Below, in pieces: positions 45,150-58,150 of a stretch of 64,000 bases of DNA. The first letter of the stretch is position 1, and each line of letters opens with the position of its first letter. The notes under the pieces were generated by a model. That model worked only from the letters and a program-made list of their open reading frames with translations, was not told where the DNA came from and searched no databases. A program made the translations under genes and the position numbers. Source of the DNA: Pelodera strongyloides (taxonomy: Eukaryota; Nematoda; Chromadorea; Rhabditida; Rhabditidae); the NCBI GenBank assembly GCA_036852015.1, contig JAANDG010000211.1:62001-126000 (forward strand), given 5' to 3'.

Positions 45150-45340
45150 AGAACCAGTCGGCTCACGCCGATCGAGGCGACTTACATGGAAATATGATTT
45201 CTTTAGCATGGGCATACTTATATACAAAGTTTCAAACGTATCATAAGAAATTCACATAATAACATAACATAACATTTATTACGAACATAAAATGTCGCAC
45301 AAGTTTTGTCGAGGCAATACCACAATGAATACCTATGAAA
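45150..45340. repeat. GCC-hairpin repeat (copy 4, shortened) plus AACATTTATTACGA block
   Basis: AGTCGGCTCACGCCGATCGA with GGCGACTT, then ATACAAAGTTTCAAACGTAT. At 45268-45320 follows AACATTTATTACGAAC with AAAATGTCGCACAAGTTTTG, also present near 46060-46105 and 47440-47485. Confidence 0.6.
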
Positions 45341-46039
45341 CGTGAAAATGTAAATCTGATAGGAAACAATTACATGTGCATACTTCGATATTGAGCAAAA
45401 TCTTTGCTGCAAAACTCTTTTTATACCCGAACACGAAATTTGCATTTTCGTAACGCACATCGGTATGCAAATTAGGCTGCAGTTACTCTTTTATATAATA
45501 AGGTTCTCCCACGTTCCTTGTGCTACTACGTATTCATTTACGCATAAACCGCATAGTAAAGAATACGATAAACGGATAAACCGCGTGCTTTCAAATACAA
45601 AATATGCATTTCGATTTATATTTTAGGCACTTTTCGTCACTGTTTCTTTTTCTTCACAAGGACGTCACACAAAACATGTGCTGCAATATTTTCGCTGACA
45701 ATATTTGCACTGACAATAGTTGGCATTAACATCTATGTTGAATAGATAAGCTAAGCCACATAAATTAAATCCCATACCATATGTCAGGATTTATATGCTC
45801 AGATATATGTTTATGACGCTCTTTGCCTGACTATGAAATAACACAGAGTATGTGAATAAACAGGTAAACAAACTTTGCAGTAAAAGAAATAAAAGGTGCA
45901 TATAAGTGACATTTGACGCTGATGATTGTGGAAATTGGAAACATTTTGCGTACAACTACTTTGTTACAATACGCTACTCGCAAGTCCATACTCAAGAACA
46001 TGTGTTGGCTACACCTCGTTGACTATATTTATTTGCAAT

Positions 46040-46120
46040 ATAATAATAATAATAATATAATATTTATTACGCACACAAAAATGTACACGCACAGTTTGTC
46101 GATAAAATACACAAAGACAT
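46040..46120. repeat. AATAATATTTATTACG block (copy)
   Basis: ATAATATTTATTACGCACAC and AAAATGTACACGCACAGTTTG correspond to the block at 45268-45320. Confidence 0.5.
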
Positions 46121-46429
46121 AAAAAGCGAACAAAAAAGAAATACAACAATAGACAGGAGATCATAACTGAAGACTACGAATAGGGAAAATATTTTCGGAT
46201 TGCTCTCAATCATTAACGAGGTTCGATGTACGAATGAGTGTCTGCGTACCATTTTAATTACTCTGGAAATAATGACCTTTGATCTACCTCTACGTGTGAT
46301 AGAAACTCGAAACTTGTACATTGTTTGTAAGTGTATTCCACACTTACCGGCCAATATTTTCCGGAGCATTTTAGCATCAGCACTCTTTCTTCGATCTACT
46401 AGATAAATAATAAATAAAGCTACGCCACA

Positions 46430-46650
46430 AAAGCATGCTCCTTTTATTGAAGGTTAGTTCAATACATTTTTCAAAGCTTATAACTTGATCGCAGAGGACC
46501 TGAGCGTTAGGGGACGAGTTCCAGACGACGATTTCTCGACGTCTTCGGGTTTGGGTCAGGAGTGATCGCACAGATAGTTTCATAGTCGGACCAGGCTCGA
46601 ACCCGGATCGAGTGCGTTAGAGAGGCGAACGTGCCAGCCACTGGACCCCC
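46430..46650 (-). repeat. tRNA-derived SINE
   Basis: On the minus strand the head has GTCCAGTGGCTGG and CGGGTTCGAGCCTGG (B box). The tail carries TCGTCTGGAACTCGTCCCC and the region matching CAAGTTATAAGC. Confidence 0.78.
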
Positions 46651-47018
46651 AGAACCGAATAGAAACGAGTAATGCTTTAGTTGAGACTATCCCTGTAGAT
46701 TGGAAGGATCGTCCTCTTTTAATGATGAACCCTTCTCTATTTCTGTTCTATCTTCCGATCAGTTTACGGGGTTTAGAAAATGCGCTGGAATTTTCATTTG
46801 TTTTATCATTTGCATACCACAAAAGATTCCCAACAAGCTTTGTTAGCCTTTTGCTGCATAAACTGGTAAAAGATCGGTGTCGACTCAAAAAGACGCGATA
46901 ATTGAACACATTAGAAGCTTGTGACCATTTGGGGCCCATTTTTGATGATATTTGACGATATTCGAAAATCTCATGCCTCGTGATTATCTTCCCTAATAAA
47001 AGATAGAAAACAATAAGA

Positions 47019-47188
47019 AATGTGATGCGCTGGCCGGTGTTTGTAAACATCGAGTACACCATCATTCGTATGCAGCTTATGCAAATAAATTTGAATAAAA
47101 ACTCGAGCCAAATTCGAGCAAACTAGCATAGCGTAGGAATTCAGTTGTCCACGATGTGTTTCAAAACCCGACAGGTAGTTCGCTTTAA
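47019..47188 (-). mobile_element. Family A TTAA hairpin element (diverged)
   Basis: GATGCGCTGGCCGGTGTTTG at the left and ACCCGACAGGTAGTTCGCTTTAA at the right. Confidence 0.8.
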
Positions 47189-47210
47189 ATATGTGTTGTA
47201 CCTATGTTTG

Positions 47211-47314
47211 CGTAATTTGCATATGATACACATATGCATATCCTATGTATTCTGGCACCAAATTTACACAGGATACATAGGAAATTTCCCAAAGTAGGCA
47301 CAATACTGCTTTAA
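47211..47314. mobile_element. Family F palindromic hairpin element (shortened)
   Basis: AATTTGCATATGATAC at the left; AAATTTCCCAAAGTAGGCAC and AATACTGCTTTAA at the right. It matches 53995-54155 and shares its right TTAA with the next element. Confidence 0.75.
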
Positions 47315-47703
47315 AGCATGTTGTAGGTGGTTTGTGAAACGTATTCTACACAACTGCATTTCCATGTAGTATACGCAATTTTCTGTTCCCGTCTGCACCG
47401 GAAGAGCACATATTATATAACTATAATATAACATTAGCATTTATTACGACAACAAAATGTATCGCGCAAGTTTTGTCAATATAAGATCATTATCAAAGTA
47501 TAAATAATAATAATAATAATACTAATTAAAACTTTTAAATAAAGCACTATTATAATAACTAAAATAAACGGCATAATTATTTTAACAAATTTACAGGAAT
47601 AGAGCTGCTCAATCGTAGCTGAATTTCTTTGTAAAAAGATACATGGAAAAGCAGTTGTCCGGTAACGCTTTACAAACCACGTACAGTACGTACCGCTTCA
47701 AAA
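47311..47703. mobile_element. Family C element with an internal insertion
   Basis: TTAAAGCATGTTGTAGGTGG with TTTGTGAAACG at the left and CTTTACAAACCACGTACAG at the right. About 240 bases lie between, including a copy of the AGCATTTATTACGA block. Confidence 0.65.
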
Positions 47704-47869
47704 GCATTTGGCCTTTATCCGCATAGTGATCAATAAACTAATACACAAAAACATTGTACCCTCTATATTCCAGAATCCATAGGTCCCTCTGAATTTTCGA
47801 AAAAAAAAACTCCACCTTGAGTTTTCGGGTGAATTGGGACAATTGACTTTATTTATTTATTTATTTATT

Positions 47870-48048
47870 AAATCGAAATACTGGCCGGTCTTTGAGGCAT
47901 AACGAGTACACTTGCATTCTTATGCAGCTTATGCGAATGAACATAAATTAGAATAAATATCGAGCTGAATTCGAGCAAATCAGCATAAATACATAAGAAT
48001 ACAGTTGTCCACGATGCGTTGCAAAGCCGGCAAGTATTTCGCTTTAAA
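47870..48048 (-). mobile_element. Family A TTAA hairpin element
   Basis: AATCGAAATACTGGCCGG and AGCCGGCAAGTATTTCGCTTTAA. Confidence 0.88.
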
Positions 48049-48164
48049 TACACCAAGAGATGTGTATCCGAGGATGAAAAAACGAACATAAATACAAACA
48101 GATGACCGACAAGATTAGCATTGAGCTTTGCCATTCTGCATTTGATATCTTGCTGACCACATTC

Positions 48165-48550
48165 TCAGGCGCGGAGCGCGCAAATGCGTATCCCCGTCCG
48201 CGGAAAAGAGATGGCTTTTTATCATAGGCTTTCTCTGTGTCCCGAATTTTTCAATGCAAATTTGCAAACTCTTCTTAAATCAATATCTAGCATTTGTCTA
48301 ACCTTAGCAGTAACTGCATACCCTTGTCCCGGATGGCTGTTCACCTCTTGGAACCCTGGAACGTGTGAAGTATTTTCTGCATCTTTTAGTGCTTTTTTCC
48401 CCTCTACATTGCATACTTTTACTTTCAACTTGCATTTTTCGGGGATAAAGGGGCGGGGCCTGATATTATGGGCCCCTACTTGGGTCTCTATAAAGGGGCT
48501 GTCCAGGTGGGCCAACCCCTCGAGCAGAGTGCTGGTCAAATCCTAGATCC
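48165..48550. mobile_element. GC-rich element of the GCGCGGAAATGCG family (one end)
   Basis: Starts CTCAGGCGCGGAGCGCGCAAATGCG and GTCCGCGGAAAAGA, matching one arm of the hairpin at 56373-56556. The following 300 bases are open on both strands (about 105 minus-strand codons) without a recognisable domain; I regard it as element or captured sequence. Confidence 0.5.
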
Positions 48551-49711
48551 TTCACTCTGACAGTAACCCGGCTCCCAGTGTCGGGCCGTCTTGCCTACCG
48601 ATTCTATACCGTCCTTGACTACCGTAGTCTCCGACTGCAAAACTACACATTATGATTCATTTACCTACCGGCGACTGCGATGATTTCTTCACGTTCGCCT
48701 CGTGTGCCGCCACGAATCAGCGATTCGCTCGGGTCAGTCCGTCCCGAAATCGCCGATAAATTTGCATATCCGACCCTAATTTACATATTTGGACAGTGGT
48801 GCTGATTGTGCGAAACTTTGCTACAGGACGACTCCTGCCGTCAGAAAAGACGCTACTAAGATACTGCCGAGATGCTTCCCCGAAAACGCTGTCCTGAAGT
48901 ATTGCTGTGCCGTAATTTCACTGATCACCGGATTACCCCATTACAGACCCCATGGAATAACCGATTCATGGTTACGACACTATACGTAGTAAGTACGGTA
49001 CCTTAGTGATATCTTTAGTAACAAAGTAACCGGCCTTGGCCTTGTATGTACATAGTCTCCTCTCATGTAGCCCCCCATTTAATGATAATTGCTAAAGCAT
49101 TATAGGCGCACAGGGTTTTTGCTTGATATTGGTGTCATTGATTGTTGTTTTGTGCTGTGTTATAACGCATGTATTTCTTGGTTACTGTAATTATAATAAT
49201 ATGTTAATATGATTAGAGTAATCTTTCCTGTGATACACATAGGGTACAGGTATTGAGACAGCGTCAACAAAATTAGCGTCATATTAGGTGACATAGTGGC
49301 ATCCCATAGACTTATTTATGTACGTATCTTATTGTGTATACTGTATTAAACAACGGTGCTATGTAGACTTGTAATTATAGTAGAATTTATTTCTTAAAAA
49401 CTATGATATGTTTGTAAAATTTGATCAGGATAGCTCATAATAATCACCCCGAAGCAAAAAAAAAACTAAATTGTCATTCGTGCTACAGAAATGGGTAACC
49501 TGCGACACAGGGTATGTATCATATCTGTACTTATTTCTTATATATTATTTGTCGAATAGAGATTACCTTGTTTGTATATTTTTGTTCATATATGTTTCTT
49601 GTTGTACATAGTGTCTCATCGAAGATAAAGTTTTGAAAATTATTTGATTTTTTTACAAGAACAAGAACGCAGTGAATTAACATGCAATGTAAACAATGAC
49701 AAGTATTTTTT

Positions 49712-49762
<51 letters not shown>

Positions 49763-51341
49763 TACACAGTACACATGATAAACGAAATACAAATTCTAAT
49801 ATTATTGCTGTAGTGTAATTTTACACAAAATTGAAACAAAAATACAGTAATGAAAATGGTAAATATTAGTAAAGAAACCAGAAAACATGCATAGTTTTTT
49901 TTTTAAACCATGAGTAAAATGATTAGGTACTTACAAAACTACTTGGATAATTGGGTAATTTGCATTGTGTCTTGTTAGTTACACTTACTACTTACACTAC
50001 ACTTACACTTATAGCTTGTTGGTTACACTTACGCTTAAAGCTTACACTGCATCGCATAATAGAGTAGATCTTACTCGTGCTATGTTAGATTTCGACTAAC
50101 TAATTGCAAAACGTGAAAAAAATTGTGCGCAGTTCTCTATAATTTGTTACTACGCCCTTACGACTTTGATGACATCTTTTGACAACTTTGACAAAGAAAA
50201 AGAAAAAAGAAACTACATCGTACTAAATGTGTTTTGCACTTTCTTGACATAGTAGTTTTGTGAGATTACCAACATAACAAGAGAGTAACATTTAATATTT
50301 TGTTTATTTCCAATATTTTGATTTCATATGCCGTAAATAATGATGTAAGGCATGGTACGACACAACCATGACTATGCAATACATGCACACTGGAACACAA
50401 AGTATTAGTTGTTAAATGTTATCTGTGGTCTCAATAATAATAGGTATAACTAGGAAAACTATTCCACACATTATGCTATTATGCAGTAGTTTTGTGCAGC
50501 GTAGACCAGGTATGCATTTCCAGGTATTATATGCAAATTGAGTACCATTCTCTGTCCTTTGTTTTAGGCCTTTGCATTCAATGCATCCGATTGGAGTGCG
50601 CTTCACAAACTAGGCACAATATGCAATATCACTTGGCTATAATATGATATGTGATGGCAAATAAGACCAATTAGTAAACTAACACATGACTTTTTATTTA
50701 CACTCTGTATAATATGGAGTTTTCCAATTTTAATTTAGTGATTAATTTGATTAAGCGGCTTTATTATTAACAGCTTTCAGCTGTTGGGTTCGAAGCTATA
50801 AACCGAGAGGCTGCAAAATAACAAAAAGAAGACAAAAGCCAATATTTATTTATTCATGAGTTTCATATAATCATATTCGTCATTTTCCATTGGCCTGACC
50901 ATTTAAAAAAAAGAGCTGCAATGGTAACTACAAAAAAAAAGAGCATAACTGGGTATTTTTCCATTGAATTCATGTGCAATATGGTCAATATGGTTGATAA
51001 TTCAGATTTCTGTAGGTAAAACAAGTTGAACAGACTACTTGAAAACAATAATAATAATATTACTTTATTATATTAATTTATTGCATCAAGAAGGTGCGTA
51101 CAAACTCGCCGCCTACTGCTCAGGACCTGTGCGGAACATTTCATAAGCAAACACTGAAACTGTATTTTCACCCTTGAATAAAAGTGCACACTCTTGAAGC
51201 GTAAAAGATTTGTTTGTATTTACAAGAAAACCAAATAGAATTGTGTACCAGTAATGCTATCAAATTAGAGGGAAATACTGATATAAACATTAAGATTACT
51301 GAGGCCGGCGCTTAGCGGTAGCTGGAAATACTATAAGACAA
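48551..51341. other. No gene seen
   Basis: AT-rich. Contains a 38-base poly(A) run (49722-49759), short ACACTTACACTTA repeats (49978-50045), and at about 50345-50620 possible diverged family C arms (GTAAGGCATGGTACGACAC). Confidence 0.45.
49722..49759. repeat. Poly(A) tract
   Basis: 38 consecutive A with no adjacent recognisable retrogene. Confidence 0.97.
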
Positions 51342-51520
51342 ATTAAAGCGAAATACCGGCCGGGAAACCCATTGCTTACAGCTGCTTTATTATGCAGCAT
51401 ATGCAAATGAGCATGAATTAGATTCAAAACTAGACCCCAATTAGACCCCTGGTTGCATAAATGCATAAGAATGTAAGTACTTGAGATGCGTTTCAAAAAT
51501 CGGTCGGTATTTCGCTTTAA
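51342..51520 (-). mobile_element. Family A TTAA hairpin element
   Basis: TTAAAGCGAAATACCGGCCGG, then a small gap relative to other copies, and ATCGGTCGGTATTTCGCTTTAA. Confidence 0.9.
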
Positions 51521-51718
51521 ATGATATAACGAACAAGTATGACGGAGGCAAGCGCTTTGGCGGGCTAGCTGGCTTTCCCGTCTGTGTGCTCCTGACTCGC
51601 CGCCCACACTGAAGTTTCCTAAAAAGAAATATGCATGTGAAGCCGTAATGAACCATTTTTCTTTGAAGTATTGTTTCGGACGATAAAGAGTGAATATAAA
51701 AGTTCATAGCTTCGGTTC

Positions 51719-51908
51719 TTAAAGCTGCATGACCGCAGGTTTTTGAAACAGATTTTGGATAACTGTATTCTCATGCATCATATCATCATATGCAAATGAG
51801 TATGACTAGAATAAAAAATCGAGCTTAATTCGAGCTAATTTAGCATAGAGACGTAGGAATGCAGTTGACCCTCATATGTTTCAAAAAGCGGCCGTTATAT
51901 TGCTTTAA
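51719..51908 (-). mobile_element. Family A TTAA hairpin element (diverged)
   Basis: CTTAAAGCTGCATGACCGCAGG and AGCGGCCGTTATATTGCTTTAA; interior AAAAATCGAGCTTAATTCGAG. Confidence 0.82.
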
Positions 51909-52542
51909 CGTTTCTATGCTATGGTTAACGTCCATATTCCAACTTGTTCTATCATTGAGTGACAGAGTACGTATCCTTTATTAACCTTCCTTGTATTTTG
52001 TTAATTGTCCACTTTCTTTCGTTTTTTTGTGCGCATATTATTTATGTAATAAATTATTATTACTCATTTTCAATATCTGTCTATATTTGATCTAATTCCA
52101 ACATTACTCAGTGCATGTATTTTTCCGCACTTCGATGCTTTATGTTATTACGCATTTAATTTGACCAATACGTAATTTGTCATGTATTTACTTCTAATTT
52201 TTATATTTATATCAGATAACCTTCATATTAGGCCCCGTTTAGCCACAACGACATCTCAGTGTCTATGTATACCAAATAAAGATTTCTACATTATTGCACA
52301 CTCATTAATTGATGATACAATTTATGTCAACTAATCCAAAAACGTGTTCCGATTGCGCAGAAGTTATCACTCTAAATGAGTCGTTTCCGAAATAAATTGT
52401 AATAATAATTTACTGACACATTACATTATGTATAAGATAAGTGTGCATCATATTCATATAAAATGTTTGGCAAGGTTGACAAATTAAGCCACATGTGACA
52501 TGTAACGATAAGCTTGAGGTTCCTTGATTTCCTTGATGATGC

Positions 52543-52733
52543 ATTAAAGCGAAATACCAGCCTGTTTTTGAAACACATCGTGGACAACTGAATCATTACG
52601 TACTCATGCTAAGTTGCTCGAATTTAACTTGATTCTTTATTCTAATTTTCTAATTTATGTTCATTTGCATAAGCTGCATAAGAACGCTAGTGTACTTGGT
52701 GTGTTTCAAAAACAGGCCAGTATTTCGCTTTAA
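52543..52733 (+). mobile_element. Family A TTAA hairpin element
   Basis: TTAAAGCGAAATACCAGCCTG and ACAGGCCAGTATTTCGCTTTAA. Confidence 0.9.
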
Positions 52734-53125
52734 AGGTTGATGACTTCTTGCACATTTTGAGATGCGTTAATAGATGTGCAAATAGGATTTGCTCACAAAT
52801 TGATCATTTTTGTCATTATCACAAAAAATTTCCGGAAAGAAAAAAAAGTTTCATCCTACTACAATACTATTAAAACATCCAAGGAAATGCGTGACTTATG
52901 GTATGCAAATGCGTGGCATTTTCAAAACATGATTAAACGCTTTGAAACACAAAGTCGCACAGCGGAGTTGGAAGTGACTAACATACTACATATATGTTTT
53001 TTCAAACGATGACAAAATGGTCATGTTAAAAAAATACTTAGGCTGAAGCTTAAATCACTTAAACTGTGGATTCACGTGTCAGTAGTTTACTCACTACGAC
53101 CATAGCTGCATTCGAATGTGGTCAT

Positions 53126-53272
53126 TTAAGGCTGTATGGCATGTGGATTGGGCATGCTGGGCTGGACAATAAGGAATTGCGCGCTGGAAATGCCCAGAAG
53201 GCAGGAATTTGCATATCATTTATGGAAATGCAGTTTCAAGCGTGTGCCTCACAAACGAGGTGTTATACAGGG
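53126..53272. mobile_element. Family C-like hairpin element
   Basis: TTTAAGGCTGTATGGCATGTGG at the left and GTGTGCCTCACAAACGAGG at the right, with AATTTGCATATCATTTATGG inside. Confidence 0.6.
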
Positions 53273-53994
53273 ATCTGGGTTAACGGAAGTCTTGAGGAAA
53301 TACGTTCTGATGTGTAGTTTACAATTATAATTAAGCAAATCAAATTAGCCTAAGTAGCACGTAGCATTCGTAAACCTTTACATTATAACTCTTGTAATAA
53401 CATCTAGAATATGTAAGCTTATTATGAGCAAATGCGCTTATGTGAAATTAATAAAAAATGAGTTAAATTAGACGCTGAATCTTTGTATTTACTTGAAATA
53501 TCTGTACCCAAAAAACCAGTTGTTGCGCACTTAATAATTATAATGAATTTTGTTTTATTTATTTATGATTAATTATTTTGGTATTTAAATTGCTTTGAAA
53601 GATGCCACGTAATATATTTAAAGGGAACAAATGCAGATTTGCATGTGGGGCCTCTTTCTTCAAATAAGCAGGCATATCAGGGGGTTTCCAGTTTCCCATG
53701 TATACGACAAACATGAAGCGCTAAAAACATGAAGCGCCCGCTAAAACCTAAAACTAGCTGTAAAGAATTTTGATCGAACCTGTAGTGTAAGTAGCAACGC
53801 ACAAAATCCCTTTACATTTAGCAGAGTTTTGCAGAGATCTTCCAGAAATCCGGTTTTCCCTTCCTAATGGGATTTGCTTTTTTATTTTACTTTTATTATT
53901 ATTAATTTTTCCGCGTATTGTAGTAATCTAACATAAAAAAATCAGTTTGCTTGACCATGATTTAATTGACCATGATTTTTTTGAAAAATGCTGA

Positions 53995-54155
53995 CAGTAT
54001 TGCACCTACTTTGGGAAATTTGCATATGATACGCATTTCCTACGTATCCTATGTAAATTTGGTCCCGAAGCTTCGGTTGGGCACTGCATTGCATAGGATA
54101 CATAGGAAATGCGTATCATATGCAAATTTCCCAAAGTAGGTACAATACTGCTTTA
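53995..54155. mobile_element. Family F palindromic hairpin element
   Basis: CAGTATTGCACCTACTTTGG and its inverse CCAAAGTAGGTACAATACTG, with arms of about 70 bp (AAATTTGCATATGATACGC) meeting at ACCGAAGC-type centre bases. Confidence 0.9.
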
Positions 54156-54236
54156 GTGAAACCTAATTGTAAGCGCTAGATAATCTCTATATGACTCACT
54201 TTCATAAAAATTCCCGGTTCTTGTAGCAGGATCATT

Positions 54237-54345
54237 TTAAAGCGAAATGCTAGCCCCTTTGGAAAATTTGCATATGATAAGCAAAACATATGTATCCTAT
54301 GCTAATTTTGTACGATCGTCCACTTCAATCGTACAAAATTAGCAT
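54237..54345. mobile_element. Family B hairpin element, right part missing
   Basis: Left arm AAAGCGAAATGCTAGCCCC and the central turn are intact. The right arm stops after AATCGTACAAAATTAGCAT, so about 60 bases are lost. Confidence 0.85.
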
Positions 54346-55079
54346 GAAGAATACTGACTTATTACTTTGCGTATAAGAGCCTAAGCCTCGCAACTTTTTT
54401 AAATGATCAAGATTTAAGTTCAGGCGCTACAGGGTCTTATTGCTGGGGAAAGCGGATTAAAAAATGAGATTTCTTGCAAAATATTCACGAAACAAATGTG
54501 CATAAGCACACTTCATCCGTACTTTAGCCAGCTTATGTGCAAAGTAAGTTAAACTCTTAAGCATGTTCGAATAGAAAAATAGTTAGATCAGTATCTTCAA
54601 TTGCTATGAGAATGTGCATAATCTAAAGAGGGGAAATCTTAAAGGTTTGCTTCTTCAAAAAGAACGAGTAGAGTAATCGAGAGAATTGGTTCAGCTATGT
54701 ACGATATGAACAATAACAAATCTAAACCCCATCACAGATAATAGGCAGGGATCGAGTTCTTTACTATTTTCGCGGTAAAGGTGCGTTTTGGGGTATTTAT
54801 ATGTGTACTAAACTGCCTATTTCAAAATATCCCTATTTCTGTTATCTGATTCTCCATCTGCATCGCTCCGTCACGCATGCAGTCGAAAACTAAGCTTCCG
54901 CGCCGCGTTTCCGCCGTGCGCCCTTTTCACATCGATACTAGGAGCTAAATCCATCAGCGGAACTTCTTGTCATAGACATTCAACTATGAATGTATTATCG
55001 AAACAGGAAATTTTCTGAGACGATACGCTGTCTGACTAACATACGTAGACGGAAGTTTATCCAAAAATAAATATGCACA

Positions 55080-55530
55080 TTAAAGGGTCAGGCCCACCGT
55101 TTTGAACCCATATTTATTATTTGTTCATAATTTTTGTAAAGGGTGTTTATTATAAAGTATACACACTGAGTTTGAGCTGGCTTTACCATCACGAAGCTTT
55201 TCACGTTCGCTTTCCTTACAGAGTATACAGTATGGGAAAGCAATTGCACCCTTATTTCCTTGTTGTGCGTGTCCCGAGGGTAGCCGACTGTATAGCCAGG
55301 CTCATAGGGACAGAAAAAAGAGCGATTTGCCCCCGGGACACGCACAATAAGGAAATAAGGGTGCAATTGCTTTTCCATACTGTATACTCTGTAAGGAAAA
55401 CTTACGTGAAAAGCTTTGCAATGGTGAAGCCAGTTCAAACACAGTGTGTATATTTTATAACAAACACCCTTTACAAAAATTATGAACAAATAATAAATAT
55501 AGGTTTATATCGGTGGGCCTGACCCTTTAA
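55080..55530. mobile_element. Family D TTAA fold-back element, 451 bp
   Basis: TTAAAGGGTCAGGCCCACC at both ends; the arms are inverted for over 200 bp with a small centre. Because it is symmetric, both strands carry a 133-codon open frame with nearly the same translation. Confidence 0.93.
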
Positions 55531-57990
55531 AGGCTCAGGCGTCAGGCCTCAGGCCCACGTATAAAAAGATTTCCCCCATTCATCTGTTATAAATCTCCCG
55601 CATTACTCAAACGTGTCTTCCAAAACCGTTTTGTATAACATGCAAATATGGGGAAGTTATTCGCAAAAGAAGATCGTCACAAATGAATCACAGTTTGAGG
55701 TTGAAAATGTATTTCTGAGCCTAAAATGGAATATTGCGTGTATAAAAATAATAAAAACGCTTTTGATATTGGTTTAGTCAATGCTAAAATACTCTATAGG
55801 TTTTCAACTCATTACATCCCCAGAAACCCATTTTTGTGTTCGAACTACGGTATCTTGTTGTGGGTCTTCATTTGCTAATAACTCACCCTATTTTGCACAT
55901 TATGCAAAACGGTTTTCGCAGCCGCGTTTGAGTAATCCCGTAGTTGTATGACAGAAGAATTGGTGAAAACTTTTTTCTGTGGGCCTAAGTTTTTAACATA
56001 ATATTCCTGACGTAACGTCGTAAGTAGCCTGGATTTGTACCGATAAGCCATAAGCCATAAGCCTGTTTTGCTTTGTAGCATAAATTTCATCAATGAATGA
56101 ATTATTTACCAATAAGCCCGAAGAATTAGAAATAAGCTTGCCGAAACAGCTATTTCAATTATAGTGTTTTTGTACTCTAAACCAAAAGAGAGTAAAAAAA
56201 ACTAGTCTCACAATTTAATACCTAAACGGTTTGTTTCGCTAGATGCCACTTCCTCGTATTCTTTCTCGTCACAGTATCTCTTTTAGTTAGTGAACAGGAC
56301 TAGGATAAGGAACTCATCGAGTACTAGTCGAGTTTGTGATTATACAATATACATATATTGTGCTACTCTGGTCCTCAGGCCTCAGGCGCGCAGCGTGGAA
56401 ATGCGTAGCCGCGTCCGCGGGAAAAGATTGCAAATTTGCAATAAAATTCAAGACACATAGACCTCCTTTCTGCGTGTCCTCTTTTACCATGTTAAAAAGC
56501 CATCTATTTTCCGCGGATGCGGTTACGCATTTCCGCGCTGCACACCTGAGAACGTGGTACTAGACCATTTTTTCGGGATTTCAAAGTATTTTCCATTTTC
56601 ATAGTGTTCCAATCACATAGGCAATGATTGCCGTTTGGTATATTCTAATTTCTGACAAATTGTAAGCGCAAAGGTGTAATACTCAAACATCTGTCAAAGA
56701 AATAGAAAACAACAAATTAGAGGCATAGTCATTTCACTGCGTATACATCCATTAGCAGCCATATGACTAACACTAATCGAAGGCTTAATATAAAGCTTAT
56801 AGCTTGTATTATAAAGAATAAAGAGGAGGCCAGGCTCGGCAAACATACTCTAAACTTGTTTGCGTAGACGGTGATTGTCCTTACTGTCTGTAAAACTCGC
56901 AAAGCAACTTCCCATGAGACTCAGAAACCACAGGCCACAACGAGATACCGTAGTGTAATCTGACAGACATGAGTAAGTCGCAAAACTACGCTTTTCCCTA
57001 TCAAACGTTGGTCTTTGATGGTAAAGTTGCAGTTTTAAATAAAGTGTATGTTTGTGTGGAACTACGTCTACCCAGTTTGCGTTTCTTTATAGATAAACCA
57101 TAGACGGTTGCTTATTTGACTGGAGGTTGAAAACATGAAAATGGGACCCTGCATGGACCATTTTCATGCAAGGGGGCATTTTGCGCTCACACCGCGCACC
57201 GTTAGCTGGCGCAGTCCCAGAACGGCTCAAGGATAAACGTATTATTCCTATTCTTGAACAGTTCTATCAATTCAATTCTTTCCATCATTTTATTAAAACA
57301 ATGGATAATAGTGCTTCTGCGTCATCATTTGCAACGCCAAAATAAATAAACCTAATTACCAGTGACATTTATTTTAATGGTTTTAATTGACTAGACCGTG
57401 AGATAACGGAAATTGAATATACGGTACATATGTCATTCTGACGTTTTTGAGGACCTGATATCTAATGACTACGGGAAAGCAAAAGCAAAAACGAAACAAA
57501 ACGTAGGAGAGCAATTTGGGCAATTTTGTAGCCTTATATCCTATTTCCAAATTATTACGTAGTGTATTTGAAAAAAAAAACGAATATTTATTTCAAGAAA
57601 AATAGGGACTTACAAGAAAAGTGGATTGAATTTATATACAAGTAGGAGGATTTCAATCCAAGAGTGTACGGAGAATATATGGGTAGCTGTTATACAAGGT
57701 GACGTCACTAGTAAAGGACTCTGTGGCGAAGTTGTGGCGCACTTGTGGCGGAATCCCCATGGAAAACAGGGTGCGAGACATGTGTGTAAGTTAGGACCAG
57801 GGCGCTCACTCCGCGCACCGTTAGCTGGTTCGCTGTGCGCAATTTTTTTCAACCAACTAAAGAACGTAAAGAACATATTTTCATAAATAAAAACATCCAC
57901 GTCACAATTATGAGAGCCCTAACAATAAGCGTTTTCCCAATAAACGTTGATATTCACTCTGAACTTTAAAGGCAGGACGGAGCTTTGAGA
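55531..57990. other. No gene seen
   Basis: Contains the GC-rich hairpin at 56373-56556. Two stretches near 57185 and 57800 share CGCGCACCGTTAGCTGG, part of another repeat. The open frames at 57610-57900 on both strands fall in the latter. Confidence 0.45.
56373..56556. mobile_element. GC-rich hairpin element, GCGGAAATGCGTAGCCGC arms
   Basis: CTCAGGCGCGCAGCGTGGAAATGCG with TAGCCGCGTCCGCGGG is inverted at the right as CCGCGGATGCGGTTACGC and ATTTCCGCGCTGC. Related pieces are at 48165 and 62880. Confidence 0.8.
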
Positions 57991-57994
57991 GAAA

Positions 57995-58150
57995 AACCGT
58001 CGGTGACCGGTTTCCAAATGTGTTTTCATCGAAAACCGTTTGCCGACCGTTTATAGACCAGTACAGTTTTCGAGAAAAATTTGCCGCCAAGTGGTCGCGA
58101 CTTGGTCGCCAAATAGTATAGTTTGGATCACGGAAAAAGCCTATACCCAA
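57995..58150. repeat. Dispersed CACCAAATGG element (partial)
   Basis: AAAACCGTCGGTGACCGG, TTCATCGAAAACCGTTTGCC and GTGGTCGCGACTTGGTCGCC, a diverged form of the element at 39968-40190. Confidence 0.6.

Noticed and set aside
48222..48539. 105-codon minus-strand frame (and a plus-strand shadow)
   Set aside because: It overlaps an arm of the GC-rich hairpin family also present at 56373-56556; no domain recognised.
55088..55522. Two overlapping 133-codon genes on opposite strands
   Set aside because: They are mirror images produced by the family D palindrome.
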